From positions 26,632-90,631 of the forward strand of contig NZ_RHHB01000010.1 in the NCBI RefSeq assembly GCF_003710805.1: a stretch of DNA of 64,000 nucleotides, written 5' to 3'. The position numbers and the translations under genes were made by a program. This stretch comes from Agromyces tardus. GTDB lineage: Bacteria > Actinomycetota > Actinomycetes > Actinomycetales > Microbacteriaceae. Of this stretch, positions 1 through 12,815 are shown one piece after another (within the stretch, counting starts at the first letter, position 1; each line of letters opens with the position of its first letter). Under the pieces are notes generated by a model that searched no databases, had not been told where the DNA came from, and was given only the letters and a program-made list of their open reading frames with translations.

Positions 1-2523
1 TTCTGGGCGGAGTCGCCGGGCGCGGTGCTCGCCCGCCTGGACACGCGTGCGACGGGCCTGACCGCCGAGCAGGCGGCGGGGATCCTCGCCGCGCGCAAGC
101 TCCGACGGCATCATCGGCACGGCCTGGCCTCGTGGCAGCGGCTCCTGCTCTCGCAGTTCAGCAGCCCGATCATGCTCATCCTGATCGTGGCGACGATCAT
201 CTCGATGCTCGTCGGCGACCTCACCGACGGCTCGATCATCATCGCGATCATCCTCGCGAGCGGACTGCTCGGCTTCTTCCAGGAGTACCGGGCGAACAAC
301 GACGTCGCCGCGCTGCTCAAGCGCGTCGAGGTCACGGTGCCCGTGCTCCGTGACGGGGCCGAGACGACCGCCCCGGTCGCCGAGATCGTGCCGGGCGACG
401 TTGTGCTGCTGCGCGCCGGCGGCGTGGTGCCGGCCGACTGCCGCCTCCTCGAGAGCGAGAACCTGCTCGTCGACGAGTCGACGCTCACGGGCGAGTCCTA
501 CCCGGCCGAGAAGGACGCGGACCTCCCCGCCGACCCCTCGGCGACCCTCGCGGAGCGGCGCAACAGCGTCTTCCTCGGCACGCACGTCACGAGCGGCACG
601 GCTCGCGCCGTCGCCGTGCGCACCGGCCGGGACACCGAGTTCGGCGCCGTCTCATCCGAGCTCGAGAAGAAGCGCGTGACGACGGCGTTCACACGCGGCA
701 CGACCCGATTCGGAGAGCTCCTCATCTGGGTCATGGTCGTGCTCACCGCATTCATCTTCATCGTGAACGCGCTGTTCGGCCGGCCGCTCATCGAGGCCCT
801 GCTGTTCTCGCTGGCCCTCGCGGTGGGGCTCAGCCCCCAGATGCTGCCGGCGATCGTGTCGGTGAGCCTGTCGACGGGCGCCCGGCGGATGGCGAAGCAG
901 CAGGTCATCGTGAAGCGGCTCGACGCCATCGAGGACCTCGGCGCGCTCACCGTGCTCTGCACCGACAAGACGGGCACCCTGACCGCCGGCTCCGTTCGGC
1001 TCGACGAAGCGCTCGACCTCGACGGCCGGGAGAGCGCCGAGGTGCTGCGGCTCGCGAGCTGCAACGCGGCGCTGCAGGAGGGATTCCCCAATCCGCTCGA
1101 CCTCGCGATCCTCGCGCGCGCGGAGCCGCCCGCCGGGCTCACGGCGCTCGACGAGCTCCCGTACGACTTCAGCCGGCGACGCCTCTCGGTGGTGGTGCGG
1201 GTCGACGGCGCGCCCACCCTCATCGCCAAGGGGGCGTTCGAGGGCATGCTCGAGATCTGCGACCACGCCGTCGTCGACGGCGCCGTCGTCCCGCTCGATG
1301 CCGTGCGCAGCGGTGTCGTCGACCGGTACGAGCGGCTCAGCGCCCGGGGCCGCCGGGTCCTCGCGGTCGCCACACGCACGTTGGCCGACCCGATCCCCGC
1401 GCTGACGCCCGCGGACGAGACGGGGATGACGCTCGTCGGGATCCTCGCGTTCGACGATCCTGCCAAGGCGGATGTCGCCGATTCCCTCTCCGCGCTCGAG
1501 CGGCTCGGCGTCTCGGTGCGTCTCATCACCGGCGACAACCGGCTCGCGGCCGCTGCGATCGCCACGTCGGTCGGCCTCGACGCGGCGCACGTGCTCACCG
1601 GTCGTCAGATCGACGCGATGGACGACGCGGCCCTCGCCGCGGGAGTGGCCGGCGTGGGCGTCTTCGCCGAGATCGAGCCGGTGCAGAAGCGCCGGATCGT
1701 GTCGGCGCTGCGCGCGAACGGCGAGACGGTCGGATTCCTCGGCGACGGCATCAACGACGCACCCGCGCTGCAGGCGGCGGACGTCGGCATCTCCGTGGAC
1801 ACCGCCGTCGACGTCGCGAAGCAGGCCGCCAGCGTCGTGCTGCTGGCGAAGAGCCTCGCCGTCATCGTCGACGGGATCACGCTCGGCCGCGCGACGTTCG
1901 CGAACACGCTCAAGTACGTGCGCGTGACGACGAGCGCGAACTTCGGCAACATGCTCTCGATGGCGATCGCGAGCCTGTTCCTCACGTTCCTGCCACTGCT
2001 GCCGCGGCAGATCCTGCTGCTCAACTTCCTGAGCGACATCCCGGCCACGACGATCGCCGGAGACCGGGTCGACCCCGAGCGCGTCCAGGCGCCCGGCCGG
2101 TGGGACCTTCGCGGCATCCGGGACTTCATGATCACCTTCGGGCTCGTGTCGACGGTCTTCGACCTGCTCACGTTCGCCGTGCTGCTGTGGGTGTTCCGCG
2201 TCGACGACACCACGTTCCGCAGTTCGTGGTTCATCGAGTCGACGCTCACCGAGCTCGTGGTGCTGCTGTCGCTGCGCACCGGCCGACCGATCCTGCGGTC
2301 GCGGCCGGCGGCAGCGCTGCTGTGGTCGAGCATGGCGGTCGCGGTGGTGACCCTCGCACTGCCGTACTTCCCGCCGCTGGCCACGCCGCTCGGGCTCGAC
2401 GCGGTGCCGCTGCCCATCCTCGGCTCGCTGTTCGCGCTCACCGGGCTCTACCTCGCGGCGAACGAGCTGCTCAAGCGCCGCTTCCTCGGGGACCGGCCTG
2501 CGCGGTTGCTGCGAACTGCCTGA
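1..2523 (+). CDS. mgtA: Mg2+-translocating P-type ATPase, MgtA-like (5' truncated by window edge)
   Basis: P-type ATPase that imports Mg2+ across the cytoplasmic membrane. The frame is open from base 1 and already coding there (it begins FWAESPGA), so the true start lies upstream; a GTG at 25 is an internal codon. Seen: an N-terminal cation-ATPase domain, the LTGES actuator motif, the phosphorylation motif DKTGTLT near residue 320 of the visible part, and the hinge motif GDGINDAP near 580. A hydrophobic C-terminal third holds several membrane helices. About 840 codons are visible, so only a short N-terminus is missing. The LNFLSDIPATTIAGD stretch in the membrane part resembles MgtA-type (P3B) pumps. 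Substrate is inferred from family resemblance. The rpsA promoter overlaps its 3' end. Confidence 0.88.
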   Translation, partial: FWAESPGAVLARLDTRATGLTAEQAAGILAARKLRRHHRHGLASWQRLLLSQFSSPIMLILIVATIISMLVGDLTDGSIIIAIILASGLLGFFQEYRANNDVAALLKRVEVTVPVLRDGAETTAPVAEIVPGDVVLLRAGGVVPADCRLLESENLLVDESTLTGESYPAEKDADLPADPSATLAERRNSVFLGTHVTSGTARAVAVRTGRDTEFGAVSSELEKKRVTTAFTRGTTRFGELLIWVMVVLTAFIFIVNALFGRPLIEALLFSLALAVGLSPQMLPAIVSVSLSTGARRMAKQQVIVKRLDAIEDLGALTVLCTDKTGTLTAGSVRLDEALDLDGRESAEVLRLASCNAALQEGFPNPLDLAILARAEPPAGLTALDELPYDFSRRRLSVVVRVDGAPTLIAKGAFEGMLEICDHAVVDGAVVPLDAVRSGVVDRYERLSARGRRVLAVATRTLADPIPALTPADETGMTLVGILAFDDPAKADVADSLSALERLGVSVRLITGDNRLAAAAIATSVGLDAAHVLTGRQIDAMDDAALAAGVAGVGVFAEIEPVQKRRIVSALRANGETVGFLGDGINDAPALQAADVGISVDTAVDVAKQAASVVLLAKSLAVIVDGITLGRATFANTLKYVRVTTSANFGNMLSMAIASLFLTFLPLLPRQILLLNFLSDIPATTIAGDRVDPERVQAPGRWDLRGIRDFMITFGLVSTVFDLLTFAVLLWVFRVDDTTFRSSWFIESTLTELVVLLSLRTGRPILRSRPAAALLWSSMAVAVVTLALPYFPPLATPLGLDAVPLPILGSLFALTGLYLAANELLKRRFLGDRPARLLRTA

Positions 2524-2535
2524 TACGGCTAGGAT
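2506..2535 (+). promoter_or_regulatory. rpsA promoter
   Basis: TTGCTG (2506-2511) and TAGGAT (2530-2535) are separated by 18 bp. The site begins inside the last codons of the Mg2+ ATPase. It would start a transcript about 95 nt before the rpsA ATG, so rpsA has a real 5' leader, unlike many genes here. Confidence 0.55.
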
Positions 2536-2638
2536 AGAGCGTCACTCGTGTGACAACCATGTCCGCATGCCGTCGCGGAACCAATCACAACGCTCTTTCC
2601 GCGTCGGCCCGATATTGTCCATTCGGAGCATTCACTAC

Positions 2639-4090
2639 ATGACAACCGTAACGACCAAGGCGCCCAAGCAGGTCGCGATCAACGACATCGGATCTGCTGA
2701 CGATTTCCTCGCCGCGGTCGAGAAGACACTCAAGTTCTTCAACGACGGCGACCTCATCGAGGGTACCGTCGTGAAGATCGACCGCGACGAGGTCCTCCTC
2801 GACGTCGGATACAAGACCGAGGGTGTGATCCCCTCCCGCGAACTTTCCATCAAGCACGACGTCGACCCCAGCGAGGTCGTCAAGGTCGGCGACTCCGTCG
2901 AGGCCCTCGTTCTCCAGAAGGAGGACAAGGAAGGCCGTCTCATCCTGTCGAAGAAGCGTGCGCAGTACGAGCGCGCTTGGGGCGACGTGGAGAAGATCAA
3001 GGAGTCCGACGGCGTCGTCACGGGTTCGGTCATCGAGGTGGTCAAGGGTGGCCTCATCGTCGACATCGGCCTCCGTGGCTTCCTCCCGGCGTCGCTCATC
3101 GAGCTCCGCCGCGTGCGCGACCTCACGCCGTACCTCGGCCAGGAGATCGAGGCGAAGATCCTCGAGCTCGACAAGAACCGCAACAACGTCGTGCTCTCGC
3201 GCCGCGCGCTCCTCGAGCAGACGCAGTCCGAGTCGCGCTCGACGTTCCTCGCGAACCTCCACCCGGGCCAGATCCGCAAGGGCGTCATCTCGTCGATCGT
3301 CAACTTCGGTGCGTTCGTCGACCTCGGCGGCGTCGACGGACTCGTCCACGTCTCCGAGCTCTCGTGGAAGCACATCGAGCACGCCAGCGAGGTCGTCGAG
3401 GTCGGCCAGGAGGTCACCGTCGAGGTGCTCTCCGTCGAGCTCGACCGCGAGCGCGTCTCCCTGTCGCTCAAGGCGACGCAGGAGGACCCGTGGCAGGTCT
3501 TCGCCCGCACCCACGCGATCGGCCAGGTCGCACCGGGCAAGGTCACGAAGCTCGTGCCGTTCGGTGCGTTCGTCCGCGTGGCCGACGGCATCGAGGGCCT
3601 CGTGCACATCTCGGAGCTGTCGGGCAAGCACGTCGAGCTCGCAGAGCAGGTCGTGTCGGTCGGCGAAGAGGTCTTCGTCAAGGTCATCGACATCGACCTC
3701 GAGCGTCGCCGCATCTCGCTCTCGCTGAAGCAGGCGAACGAGGGCGTCGACCCCGAGGGCACCGAGTTCGACCCGGCGCTCTACGGCATGCTCACCGAGT
3801 ACGACGAGCAGGGCAACTACAAGTACCCCGAGGGCTTCGACCCCGAGACCAACGAGTGGCGCGAGGGCTTCGAGGCCCAGCGCGAGAAGTGGGAGCAGGA
3901 GTACGCTGCCGCCCAGGCTCGCTGGGAGGCGCACAAGAAGCAGGTCGCACAGGCTGCCGTCCAGGCCGCCCAGGACGACTCGTTCTCGGCCGGCGGCTCC
4001 TCGTTCTCGAGCGAGCCCACCACCGGTGGCACCCTCGCCGACGACGCGTCGCTCGCGGCGCTGCGCGAGAAGCTCTCGAGCAACAACTAG
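2639..4090 (+). CDS. rpsA: 30S ribosomal protein S1
   Basis: Binds mRNA and helps load it on the 30S subunit. The 483-residue protein carries four S1 (OB-fold) RNA-binding repeats at roughly residues 35-105, 120-190, 205-275 and 290-362. Each has the GxVxxIxxFGAFVDLG-like pattern and the later repeats end in RxSLSLK. A charged, Gln/Ala-rich C-terminal tail of about 110 residues follows. Four repeats is the actinobacterial form; the E. coli protein has six. The ATG at 2639 is chosen because homology begins at MTTVTTKAP; an in-frame codon at 2567 would add 24 residues of unrelated sequence. A perfect hairpin follows the stop, so the gene is monocistronic. Confidence 0.95.
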   Translation: MTTVTTKAPKQVAINDIGSADDFLAAVEKTLKFFNDGDLIEGTVVKIDRDEVLLDVGYKTEGVIPSRELSIKHDVDPSEVVKVGDSVEALVLQKEDKEGRLILSKKRAQYERAWGDVEKIKESDGVVTGSVIEVVKGGLIVDIGLRGFLPASLIELRRVRDLTPYLGQEIEAKILELDKNRNNVVLSRRALLEQTQSESRSTFLANLHPGQIRKGVISSIVNFGAFVDLGGVDGLVHVSELSWKHIEHASEVVEVGQEVTVEVLSVELDRERVSLSLKATQEDPWQVFARTHAIGQVAPGKVTKLVPFGAFVRVADGIEGLVHISELSGKHVELAEQVVSVGEEVFVKVIDIDLERRRISLSLKQANEGVDPEGTEFDPALYGMLTEYDEQGNYKYPEGFDPETNEWREGFEAQREKWEQEYAAAQARWEAHKKQVAQAAVQAAQDDSFSAGGSSFSSEPTTGGTLADDASLAALREKLSSNN

Positions 4091-4106
4091 TCGTTCGCGA
4101 CTCGTA

Positions 4107-4140
4107 CGGAAGGCCGGTCCCCGAGGGGGCCGGCCTTCCG
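4107..4140 (+). terminator. Terminator after rpsA
   Basis: CGGAAGGCCGG (4107-4117) pairs with CCGGCCTTCCG (4130-4140). The inner TCCC/GGGG extends the stem to about 15 bp around a CGAG tetraloop. There is no long T-tract, as is common in high-GC actinobacteria. Confidence 0.8.
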
Positions 4141-4166
4141 GCGTTCGGCGACCGCGTTCCGGTCAG

Positions 4167-4172
4167 TAGAGT
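4167..4172 (+). promoter_or_regulatory. -10 element of coaE (leaderless)
   Basis: TAGAGT ends 6 nt before the GTG at 4179, so the first transcribed base should coincide with the start codon. No ribosome binding site is visible. Confidence 0.6.
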
Positions 4173-4178
4173 TGGGGT

Positions 4179-4796
4179 GTGTATCTGATCGGCCTCACCG
4201 GGGGCATCGCGTCCGGCAAGTCAACCGTCGCCCGCCGTCTCGTGGAGCACGGCGCCGTGCATCTCGATGCCGACCAGCTCGCCCGGCGGGTGGTCGAGCC
4301 GGGCAGCCCGTGCCTCGAGGCGATCGCCGACGAGTTCGGTGCGGCGGTCGTGCGGCCCGACGGCACGCTCGACCGCGACAAGCTGGGTGGGATCGTCTTC
4401 CACGACGACGCGGCGCGCGCCCGGCTCAATGCGATCGTGCACCCCGCGGTGCGCGAGCTGTCGGGCCGGCTCATCGCGAAGGCCGAGGCGGAGGACCCCG
4501 ACGCCGTCGTCGTGTACGACGTGCCGCTGCTCGTCGAGGCCCAGGTCGATCACCCGTTCGACCTCATCGTCGTGACGAGCGCGCCGCGCCGCACCCAGGT
4601 GAAGCGACTCGTGGAGGAGCGCGGGCTCGACCCGATCCAGGCCGAGGCCCGCGTCGACGCGCAGGTGGGGAACACCGAGCGACTCGCCGTGGCCGACGTC
4701 GTCATCGACACGGACGGCAGCATCGCGCACACCATGAGCCAGACCGACGCGCTGTGGGCGCGCATCGCGCAGGAGCGCCGCGAGCGTTCCGCCTGA
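4179..4796 (+). CDS. coaE: Dephospho-CoA kinase
   Basis: Last step of coenzyme A synthesis: phosphorylates the 3'-hydroxyl of dephospho-CoA using ATP. The 205-residue protein starts with the P-loop [12 protein letters not shown] at residues 5-16. It then shows the conserved DADQLAR (about 31-37) and [10 protein letters not shown] stretches (about 108-117), all typical of CoaE. Length matches the single-domain form, without the GrpB-like extension seen in some actinobacteria. The GTG start is fixed by the -10 element just upstream, since translation appears leaderless. It lies between rpsA and uvrB on the same strand, but each of the three has its own promoter. Confidence 0.94.
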   Translation: MYLIGLTGGIASGKSTVARRLVEHGAVHLDADQLARRVVEPGSPCLEAIADEFGAAVVRPDGTLDRDKLGGIVFHDDAARARLNAIVHPAVRELSGRLIAKAEAEDPDAVVVYDVPLLVEAQVDHPFDLIVVTSAPRRTQVKRLVEERGLDPIQAEARVDAQVGNTERLAVADVVIDTDGSIAHTMSQTDALWARIAQERRERSA

Positions 4797-4849
4797 CGCC
4801 CCGCAGTCCAGTCTGGATGCCGCCCAGCTTCGGTGTCGGCGGCCGAACC

Positions 4850-4855
4850 TAGACT
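4850..4855 (+). promoter_or_regulatory. -10 element of uvrB (leaderless)
   Basis: TAGACT ends 7 nt before the ATG at 4863. This decides the uvrB start against the in-frame GTG at 4833, which lies upstream of the promoter. I see no LexA box here, unlike uvrA. Confidence 0.6.
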
Positions 4856-4862
4856 TGACGGC

Positions 4863-6923
4863 ATGCAGGCAACCCGATCCGTCCGGCCGTTCGAGGTCGT
4901 CAGCGAGTACTCGCCGAGCGGTGACCAGCCGCAGGCGATCGCCGAGCTCGCCGCGCGCATCAATGCCGGCGAGACCGATGTGGTGCTCCTCGGCGCGACA
5001 GGAACGGGCAAGTCGGCGACGACCGCCTGGCTCATCGAGCAGGTGCAGCGGCCCACGCTCGTGCTCGCCCACAACAAGACGCTCGCCGCCCAGCTCACGA
5101 CCGAGTTCCGCGAGCTCATGCCCAACAACGCCGTCGAGTACTTCGTCTCGTACTACGACTACTACCAGCCCGAGGCCTACGTGCCGCAGACCGACACCTT
5201 CATCGAGAAGGACTCGTCGATCAACGCGGAGGTCGAGCGGCTCCGTCACTCCACGACGAACTCCCTGCTCAGCCGTCGCGATGTCGTCGTGGTCTCGACG
5301 GTCTCGTGCATCTACGGCCTCGGCACGCCCGAGGAGTACCTCAACGCGATGATGCCGTTGCAGGTCGGCCAGCGCGTCGATCGCGACTGGCTCATCCGCA
5401 AGTTCGTCTCCATGCAGTACCAGCGCAACGACATCGACTTCTCGCGGGGCAACTTCCGGGTGCGCGGCGACACGATCGAGATCATCCCCGTCTACGAAGA
5501 GCTCGCGATCCGCATCGAGATGTTCGGCGACGAGATCGAGGCGCTGTACACGCTCCACCCGCTCACCGGGCAGGTCGTCGAGAAGCTCGACGTCGTGCCG
5601 GTGTTCCCCGGGTCGCACTACGTCGCGAGCACCGACGTGATGCAGCGGGCGATCGGCACGATCCGCATCGAGCTCGAGGAGCGGCTCGCGGAGCTCGAAC
5701 GCGAAGGCAAGCTGCTCGAGGCGCAGCGACTGCGCATGCGCACCACCTTCGACCTCGAGATGATGGAGCAGATCGGCTTCTGCTCCGGCATCGAGAACTA
5801 CTCGCGGCACATCGACGGCCGTTCCCCGGGCGAGGCGCCGCACTGCCTCATCGACTACTTCCCCGACGACTTCCTCGTCGTCATCGACGAGTCCCACGTG
5901 ACCGTTCCGCAGATCGGTGCGATGTACGAGGGCGACTCGTCGCGCAAGCGCACGCTCGTCGAGCACGGGTTCCGCCTGCCGAGCGCGCTCGACAACCGCC
6001 CACTCAAGTGGAACGAGTTCAAGGACAAGGTCGGCCAGGCGGTCTACCTCTCTGCGACGCCGGGCAAGTACGAGATGGGCATCGCCGACGGGATCGTCGA
6101 GCAGATCATCCGCCCGACTGGCCTCGTCGACCCCCAGATCGTGGTCAAGCCGTCGAAGGGCCAGATCGACGACCTGCTCGAGGAGATCCGCGCGCGTGCC
6201 GAGCGCGACGAGCGCGTCCTCGTGACCACCCTCACGAAGAAGATGGCCGAGGAGCTCACCGACTTCCTCACCGAGGCCGGGGTGCGCGTGCGCTACCTCC
6301 ACTCCGACGTCGACACGCTGCGCCGGGTCGAGCTCCTCACCGAGCTCCGTGCCGGTGTCTACGACGTGCTCGTTGGCATCAACCTCCTGCGTGAGGGGCT
6401 CGACCTGCCCGAGGTGTCGCTCGTGGCCATCCTCGACGCCGACAAGGAGGGCTTCCTCCGGTCGTCCACCTCGCTCATCCAGACCATCGGCCGTGCCGCC
6501 CGCAACGTCTCCGGCGAGGTGCACATGTACGCCGACGTCATGACCGACTCGATGAGCATGGCGATCGACGAGACGAACCGCCGCCGCGACCGGCAGCTCG
6601 AGTACAACCGAGTCAACGGCATCGATCCCACGCCCCTCCGCAAGCGCATCGCCGACATCACCGATGCGCTCGCTCGTGAGGAGGCCGACACGGCGGCGCT
6701 GCTCGCCGGACGCGACGCGCGGCAGAAGTCGCCCGTGCCCCGCCGGGCGGGCATCGCATCGGCGGGTGCGAACGACCTCGAGGAGCTCATCCGCGACCTC
6801 AACAACCAGATGCTCGAGGCGGCGGGGGAGCTCAAGTTCGAACTCGCCGCCCGGCTGCGCGACGAGGTCTCCGAGCTCAAGCGGGAGCTGCGCCAGATGG
6901 AGAAGGCCGGACACCTCGGCTGA
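4863..6923 (+). CDS. uvrB: Excinuclease ABC subunit B
   Basis: Damage-verification helicase of nucleotide excision repair; it receives DNA from UvrA and recruits UvrC. The 686-residue protein shows Walker A GATGTGKS near residue 46, the beta-hairpin region with [12 protein letters not shown] near 100, and the DEAH-box variant DESH near 342. A helicase C domain contains [13 protein letters not shown], and a C-terminal UVR motif (about 640-675) begins [12 protein letters not shown], the UvrC-binding segment. Length is normal. The ATG at 4863 follows the -10 box at leaderless spacing. Together with the next genes it forms a uvrB-uvrA-uvrC cluster, although uvrA has its own LexA-controlled promoter. 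Confidence 0.96.
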   Translation: MQATRSVRPFEVVSEYSPSGDQPQAIAELAARINAGETDVVLLGATGTGKSATTAWLIEQVQRPTLVLAHNKTLAAQLTTEFRELMPNNAVEYFVSYYDYYQPEAYVPQTDTFIEKDSSINAEVERLRHSTTNSLLSRRDVVVVSTVSCIYGLGTPEEYLNAMMPLQVGQRVDRDWLIRKFVSMQYQRNDIDFSRGNFRVRGDTIEIIPVYEELAIRIEMFGDEIEALYTLHPLTGQVVEKLDVVPVFPGSHYVASTDVMQRAIGTIRIELEERLAELEREGKLLEAQRLRMRTTFDLEMMEQIGFCSGIENYSRHIDGRSPGEAPHCLIDYFPDDFLVVIDESHVTVPQIGAMYEGDSSRKRTLVEHGFRLPSALDNRPLKWNEFKDKVGQAVYLSATPGKYEMGIADGIVEQIIRPTGLVDPQIVVKPSKGQIDDLLEEIRARAERDERVLVTTLTKKMAEELTDFLTEAGVRVRYLHSDVDTLRRVELLTELRAGVYDVLVGINLLREGLDLPEVSLVAILDADKEGFLRSSTSLIQTIGRAARNVSGEVHMYADVMTDSMSMAIDETNRRRDRQLEYNRVNGIDPTPLRKRIADITDALAREEADTAALLAGRDARQKSPVPRRAGIASAGANDLEELIRDLNNQMLEAAGELKFELAARLRDEVSELKRELRQMEKAGHLG

Positions 6924-6930
6924 GCCCGGA

Positions 6931-6946
6931 TTCGAACGTATGTTCG
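6931..6946 (+). promoter_or_regulatory. LexA (SOS) box upstream of uvrA
   Basis: TCGAACGTATGTTCGC matches the actinobacterial/Gram-positive LexA operator (TCGAAC-N4-GTTCGA) at all but the last base, and has a perfect CGAAC/GTTCG inverted repeat. It lies about 45 bp upstream of the uvrA -10 element, just after the uvrB stop. This implies DNA-damage induction of uvrA and probably uvrC. Confidence 0.85.
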
Positions 6947-6990
6947 CTGACAGCACAGGCCGCGGCGGCATCCGTGTCAGTGGCGCTCCG

Positions 6991-6996
6991 TACACT
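6991..6996 (+). promoter_or_regulatory. -10 element of uvrA (leaderless)
   Basis: TACACT ends 6 nt before the GTG start at 7003, the spacing used by many leaderless genes in this window. Confidence 0.6.
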
Positions 6997-7002
6997 CGAT
7001 AG

Positions 7003-9894
<2,892 letters not shown>

Positions 9895-9897
9895 GCG

Positions 9898-11832
9898 ATG
9901 CGCGACGTCCTCCCGTACCGGCCGAAGCCGGGCGAGATCCCCACCTCGCCCGGCGTGTACCGTTTCCGCGACGACGAGGGGCGGGTGCTCTACGTCGGCA
10001 AGGCGAAGAACCTCCGCGCACGCCTCTCGAACTACTTCGCGCCGATCTACAGCCTCCACGAGCGCACACGGCGGATGGTGACCACCGCGAGCTCCGTGGA
10101 GTGGACCGTCGTCGGGAACGATGTCGAGGCCCTCCAACTCGAGATCACGCTGATCAACGAGTTCCACCCGCCGTTCAACGTGCGCTTCAAGGACGACAAG
10201 AGCTATCCCTACCTGGTGGTGACGCTCGCCGACGACGCGCCCCGGGCCATGATCAGCCGGCGTCGCGGCATCCCCGGCGCGCGCTACTTCGGCCCGTACC
10301 CCAAGGTCTGGGCGGTCAACGAGACGCTCGAGACGCTGCTCACGCTGTTCCCGATCCGCACCTGCAAGGACAGCGACTACAAGCGCGCGATGACGAGCGG
10401 CAAGCCGTGCTTCGCCGGCCAGATCGGCCGGTGCTTCGGCCCGTGCTCGATGAAGGTCACGATCGAGGAGCACCGCGAGAACGTCGACCGGTTCGTCGCC
10501 TTCATGCAGAACCAGGATCGTCGCATCATCGGCGAACTGACCCAGCAGATGAAGGCCGCCGCCGCGACGCTGGACTACGAGACGGCGGCGCGGCGCCGCG
10601 ACCAGATCCAGGCGGCCGAGTCGTTCTTCGAGAAGAGCGCGGTCGTGCTCGGCGAGCACGTCGACATCGACGTCTTCGGCATCGACCACGACGAGCTCTC
10701 GGCCGCCGTGCAGCTGTTCATCGTGCGCGGCGGGAGGGTCCGTGGCGTGCGGTCGTGGACCGTCGACAAGGAACTCGACGTGCCCCTCGGCGAGCTCGTC
10801 GACTCGGTCGTGCAGAACGCCTACGGTGACGACATCGTGCCGCCCGGCGAGGTCGTCGTTCCCGAGCTGCCCGACGACGCACCCGCCCTCGAGGGTTGGC
10901 TCGCCGCGATCGCCGGGCGGAAGGTGCGCCTGCGCGCCGCCCAGCGCGGCGACAAGGCCGCGCTCCTCCAGACCGCCACGCAGAACGCGAAGCAGACGCT
11001 CATGCTCTACAAGACGCGTCGCAGCGCCGACTTCACCACGCGCTCCCGGGCGCTGGAAGACATTCAGGAGGCGCTCGGCATGGCCGACGCGCCCCTGCGC
11101 ATCGAGTGCTTCGACGTCTCGCACCTCTCGGGCACCAACATCGTCGCGTCGATGGTCGTCTTCGAAGACGGCCTGCCCCGCAAAGACGAGTACCGCCGCT
11201 TCACCATCCCGAATTCCACCGACGACACCGACTCGATCCACCAGGTGCTCACCCGCCGGCTCGCGTACCTGGCCGAGCCGTCGCGCCCTTCGGCGACCGC
11301 GGCGGCGGGTGCGGATGCGGCGGGCGCGGATGCCGCGGGCGACGACGCCGACGCGGCATCCGTGCGCCGTGCCAAGTTCGCCTACCGGCCGAACCTGCTC
11401 GTCGTCGACGGCGGACAACCGCAGGTGCAAGCCGCCGCGAGGGCGCTCGAGGAGTCCGGCGTCGAGGGCGTCTACCTGTGCGGGATCGCGAAGCGGCTCG
11501 AGGAGATCTGGACGCCCGACTCCGACTTCCCCGTGATCCTCCCGCGCAACAGCGACGCGCTGTTCCTCTTCCAGCGCGTGCGCGACGAGGCGCACCGGTT
11601 CGCCATCACGCACCAGCGCCAGCGGCGCAAGCGCGACATCGCCACCGTGCTGAGCGACATCCCGGGGCTCGGGCCGACGCGCGTCTCCCAGCTGCTGCGG
11701 CACTTCGGCTCGGTGACCCGCCTGCGTGCCGCCGACGAGGCCGCGATCGCGGAGGTGAACGGCATCGGCCCCGCGCTCGCGGCCACCGTGCACCAGCACC
11801 TGCGGGCGGGAAGCTCGCGTGACGCCGACTAG
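9898..11832 (+). CDS. uvrC: Excinuclease ABC subunit C
   Basis: Dual-incision nuclease of nucleotide excision repair. The 644-residue protein has an N-terminal GIY-YIG nuclease domain (GVYRF about 19, [12 protein letters not shown] about 32) for the 3' cut. A UVR motif near 205-235 binds UvrB, an RNase H-like domain ([11 protein letters not shown] about 403, [11 protein letters not shown] about 500) makes the 5' cut, and a helix-hairpin-helix pair closes the protein ([18 protein letters not shown] about 585). An Ala/Asp-rich insertion built on GADAA units lies at about 460-488 inside the RNase H-like half. The ATG is 3 nt after the uvrA stop, so the genes are likely co-transcribed. rapZ starts 37 nt after its stop. 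Confidence 0.96.
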   Translation: MRDVLPYRPKPGEIPTSPGVYRFRDDEGRVLYVGKAKNLRARLSNYFAPIYSLHERTRRMVTTASSVEWTVVGNDVEALQLEITLINEFHPPFNVRFKDDKSYPYLVVTLADDAPRAMISRRRGIPGARYFGPYPKVWAVNETLETLLTLFPIRTCKDSDYKRAMTSGKPCFAGQIGRCFGPCSMKVTIEEHRENVDRFVAFMQNQDRRIIGELTQQMKAAAATLDYETAARRRDQIQAAESFFEKSAVVLGEHVDIDVFGIDHDELSAAVQLFIVRGGRVRGVRSWTVDKELDVPLGELVDSVVQNAYGDDIVPPGEVVVPELPDDAPALEGWLAAIAGRKVRLRAAQRGDKAALLQTATQNAKQTLMLYKTRRSADFTTRSRALEDIQEALGMADAPLRIECFDVSHLSGTNIVASMVVFEDGLPRKDEYRRFTIPNSTDDTDSIHQVLTRRLAYLAEPSRPSATAAAGADAAGADAAGDDADAASVRRAKFAYRPNLLVVDGGQPQVQAAARALEESGVEGVYLCGIAKRLEEIWTPDSDFPVILPRNSDALFLFQRVRDEAHRFAITHQRQRRKRDIATVLSDIPGLGPTRVSQLLRHFGSVTRLRAADEAAIAEVNGIGPALAATVHQHLRAGSSRDAD

Positions 11833-11869
11833 GCTGGGGGAGCGCGACGCGGAAGGGGGCCCGACGGCA

Positions 11870-12742
11870 ATGGGGGACGGCGACCAGCAGGAGATGCTCA
11901 TCGTCACGGGGATGTCCGGAGCGGGCCGATCCACGGTGGCCAATGCGCTCGAGGACCTCGGATGGTACGTCGTCGACAACCTGCCGCCGCAGATGCTCCG
12001 ACCGCTCGTCGAGCTCGTGGAGCGCGCCGGCGCCTCGCTGCCCCGCATCGCCGCCGTCGTCGACATCCGCGGCGGCGGATTCTTCTCCGAGTTGCGCGAC
12101 ATCGTGCAGGCGCTGCGCACCGGCGTCAACGTGCGCGTCATGTTCCTCGACGCGAACGACGCGGTGCTCGTGCGGCGGTTCGAGTCGGTGCGGCGCCCGC
12201 ATCCGCTGCAGGGCGACGGCACGCTGCTCGACGGCATCACCGCCGAGCGGGTGCGGCTCGCCGAGGTGCGCGAGGCGAGCGACATCTTCGTCGACACCTC
12301 CGACCTCAACATCCACCAGCTCGCGAACCTCGTCACCGAGTCCTTCGCCGAGGCCGACCGCGCAGGGCTGCGCGTCACGGTCATGAGCTTCGGGTTCAAG
12401 TACGGGCTGCCGGCCGACGCCGACCTCGTCGCCGACGCGCGCTTCCTGCCGAATCCCTTCTGGCAGCCCGAGCTGCGGCCGCTCACCGGCGAGGACGCGA
12501 TCGTGGCCGACTACGTGCTGGGCCAGAATGGAGCCCGCGAGTTCCTCGACGCCTACGACACGGCGCTCGTGCCGGTGCTCGCGGGCTACCAACGCGAGAA
12601 CAAGCGGCACGTGACCGTCGCGATCGGATGCACCGGCGGAAAGCATCGCTCGGTGGCGCTCGTGCGGGAACTCGCGACGAGGCTCGCGAAGCACCCGGGC
12701 GTCGCGGTCAGCGTGAAGCATCGCGACCTCGGCAGGGAGTGA
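11870..12742 (+). CDS. rapZ: RNase adapter / nucleotide-binding protein RapZ (YvcJ)
   Basis: P-loop protein of the RapZ/YvcJ family. In E. coli it steers RNase E to the GlmZ small RNA; in actinobacteria the role is not established. The 290-residue protein has Walker [14 protein letters not shown] near residue 10 and conserved [17 protein letters not shown] and [13 protein letters not shown] stretches in the C-terminal domain. I place the start at the ATG 11870, which has a GGAAGGGG ribosome binding site and gives the family's usual length. An in-frame GTG at 11819, overlapping uvrC, would add 17 residues. It follows uvrC and precedes whiA, a conserved actinobacterial order. Confidence 0.9.
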   Translation: MGDGDQQEMLIVTGMSGAGRSTVANALEDLGWYVVDNLPPQMLRPLVELVERAGASLPRIAAVVDIRGGGFFSELRDIVQALRTGVNVRVMFLDANDAVLVRRFESVRRPHPLQGDGTLLDGITAERVRLAEVREASDIFVDTSDLNIHQLANLVTESFAEADRAGLRVTVMSFGFKYGLPADADLVADARFLPNPFWQPELRPLTGEDAIVADYVLGQNGAREFLDAYDTALVPVLAGYQRENKRHVTVAIGCTGGKHRSVALVRELATRLAKHPGVAVSVKHRDLGRE

Positions 12743-12815
12743 CCGCCGGCGTCCGGCCGGGCGCGAGGGCGCGGGGGACCGACGACACCGGGGGAATGAC
12801 AGAGAGGACGACCAC

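Noticed and set aside
2567..2638. A longer start for rpsA at 2567
   Set aside because: The added residues do not resemble S1 and would lie in the leader between the promoter and the conserved MTTVT start.
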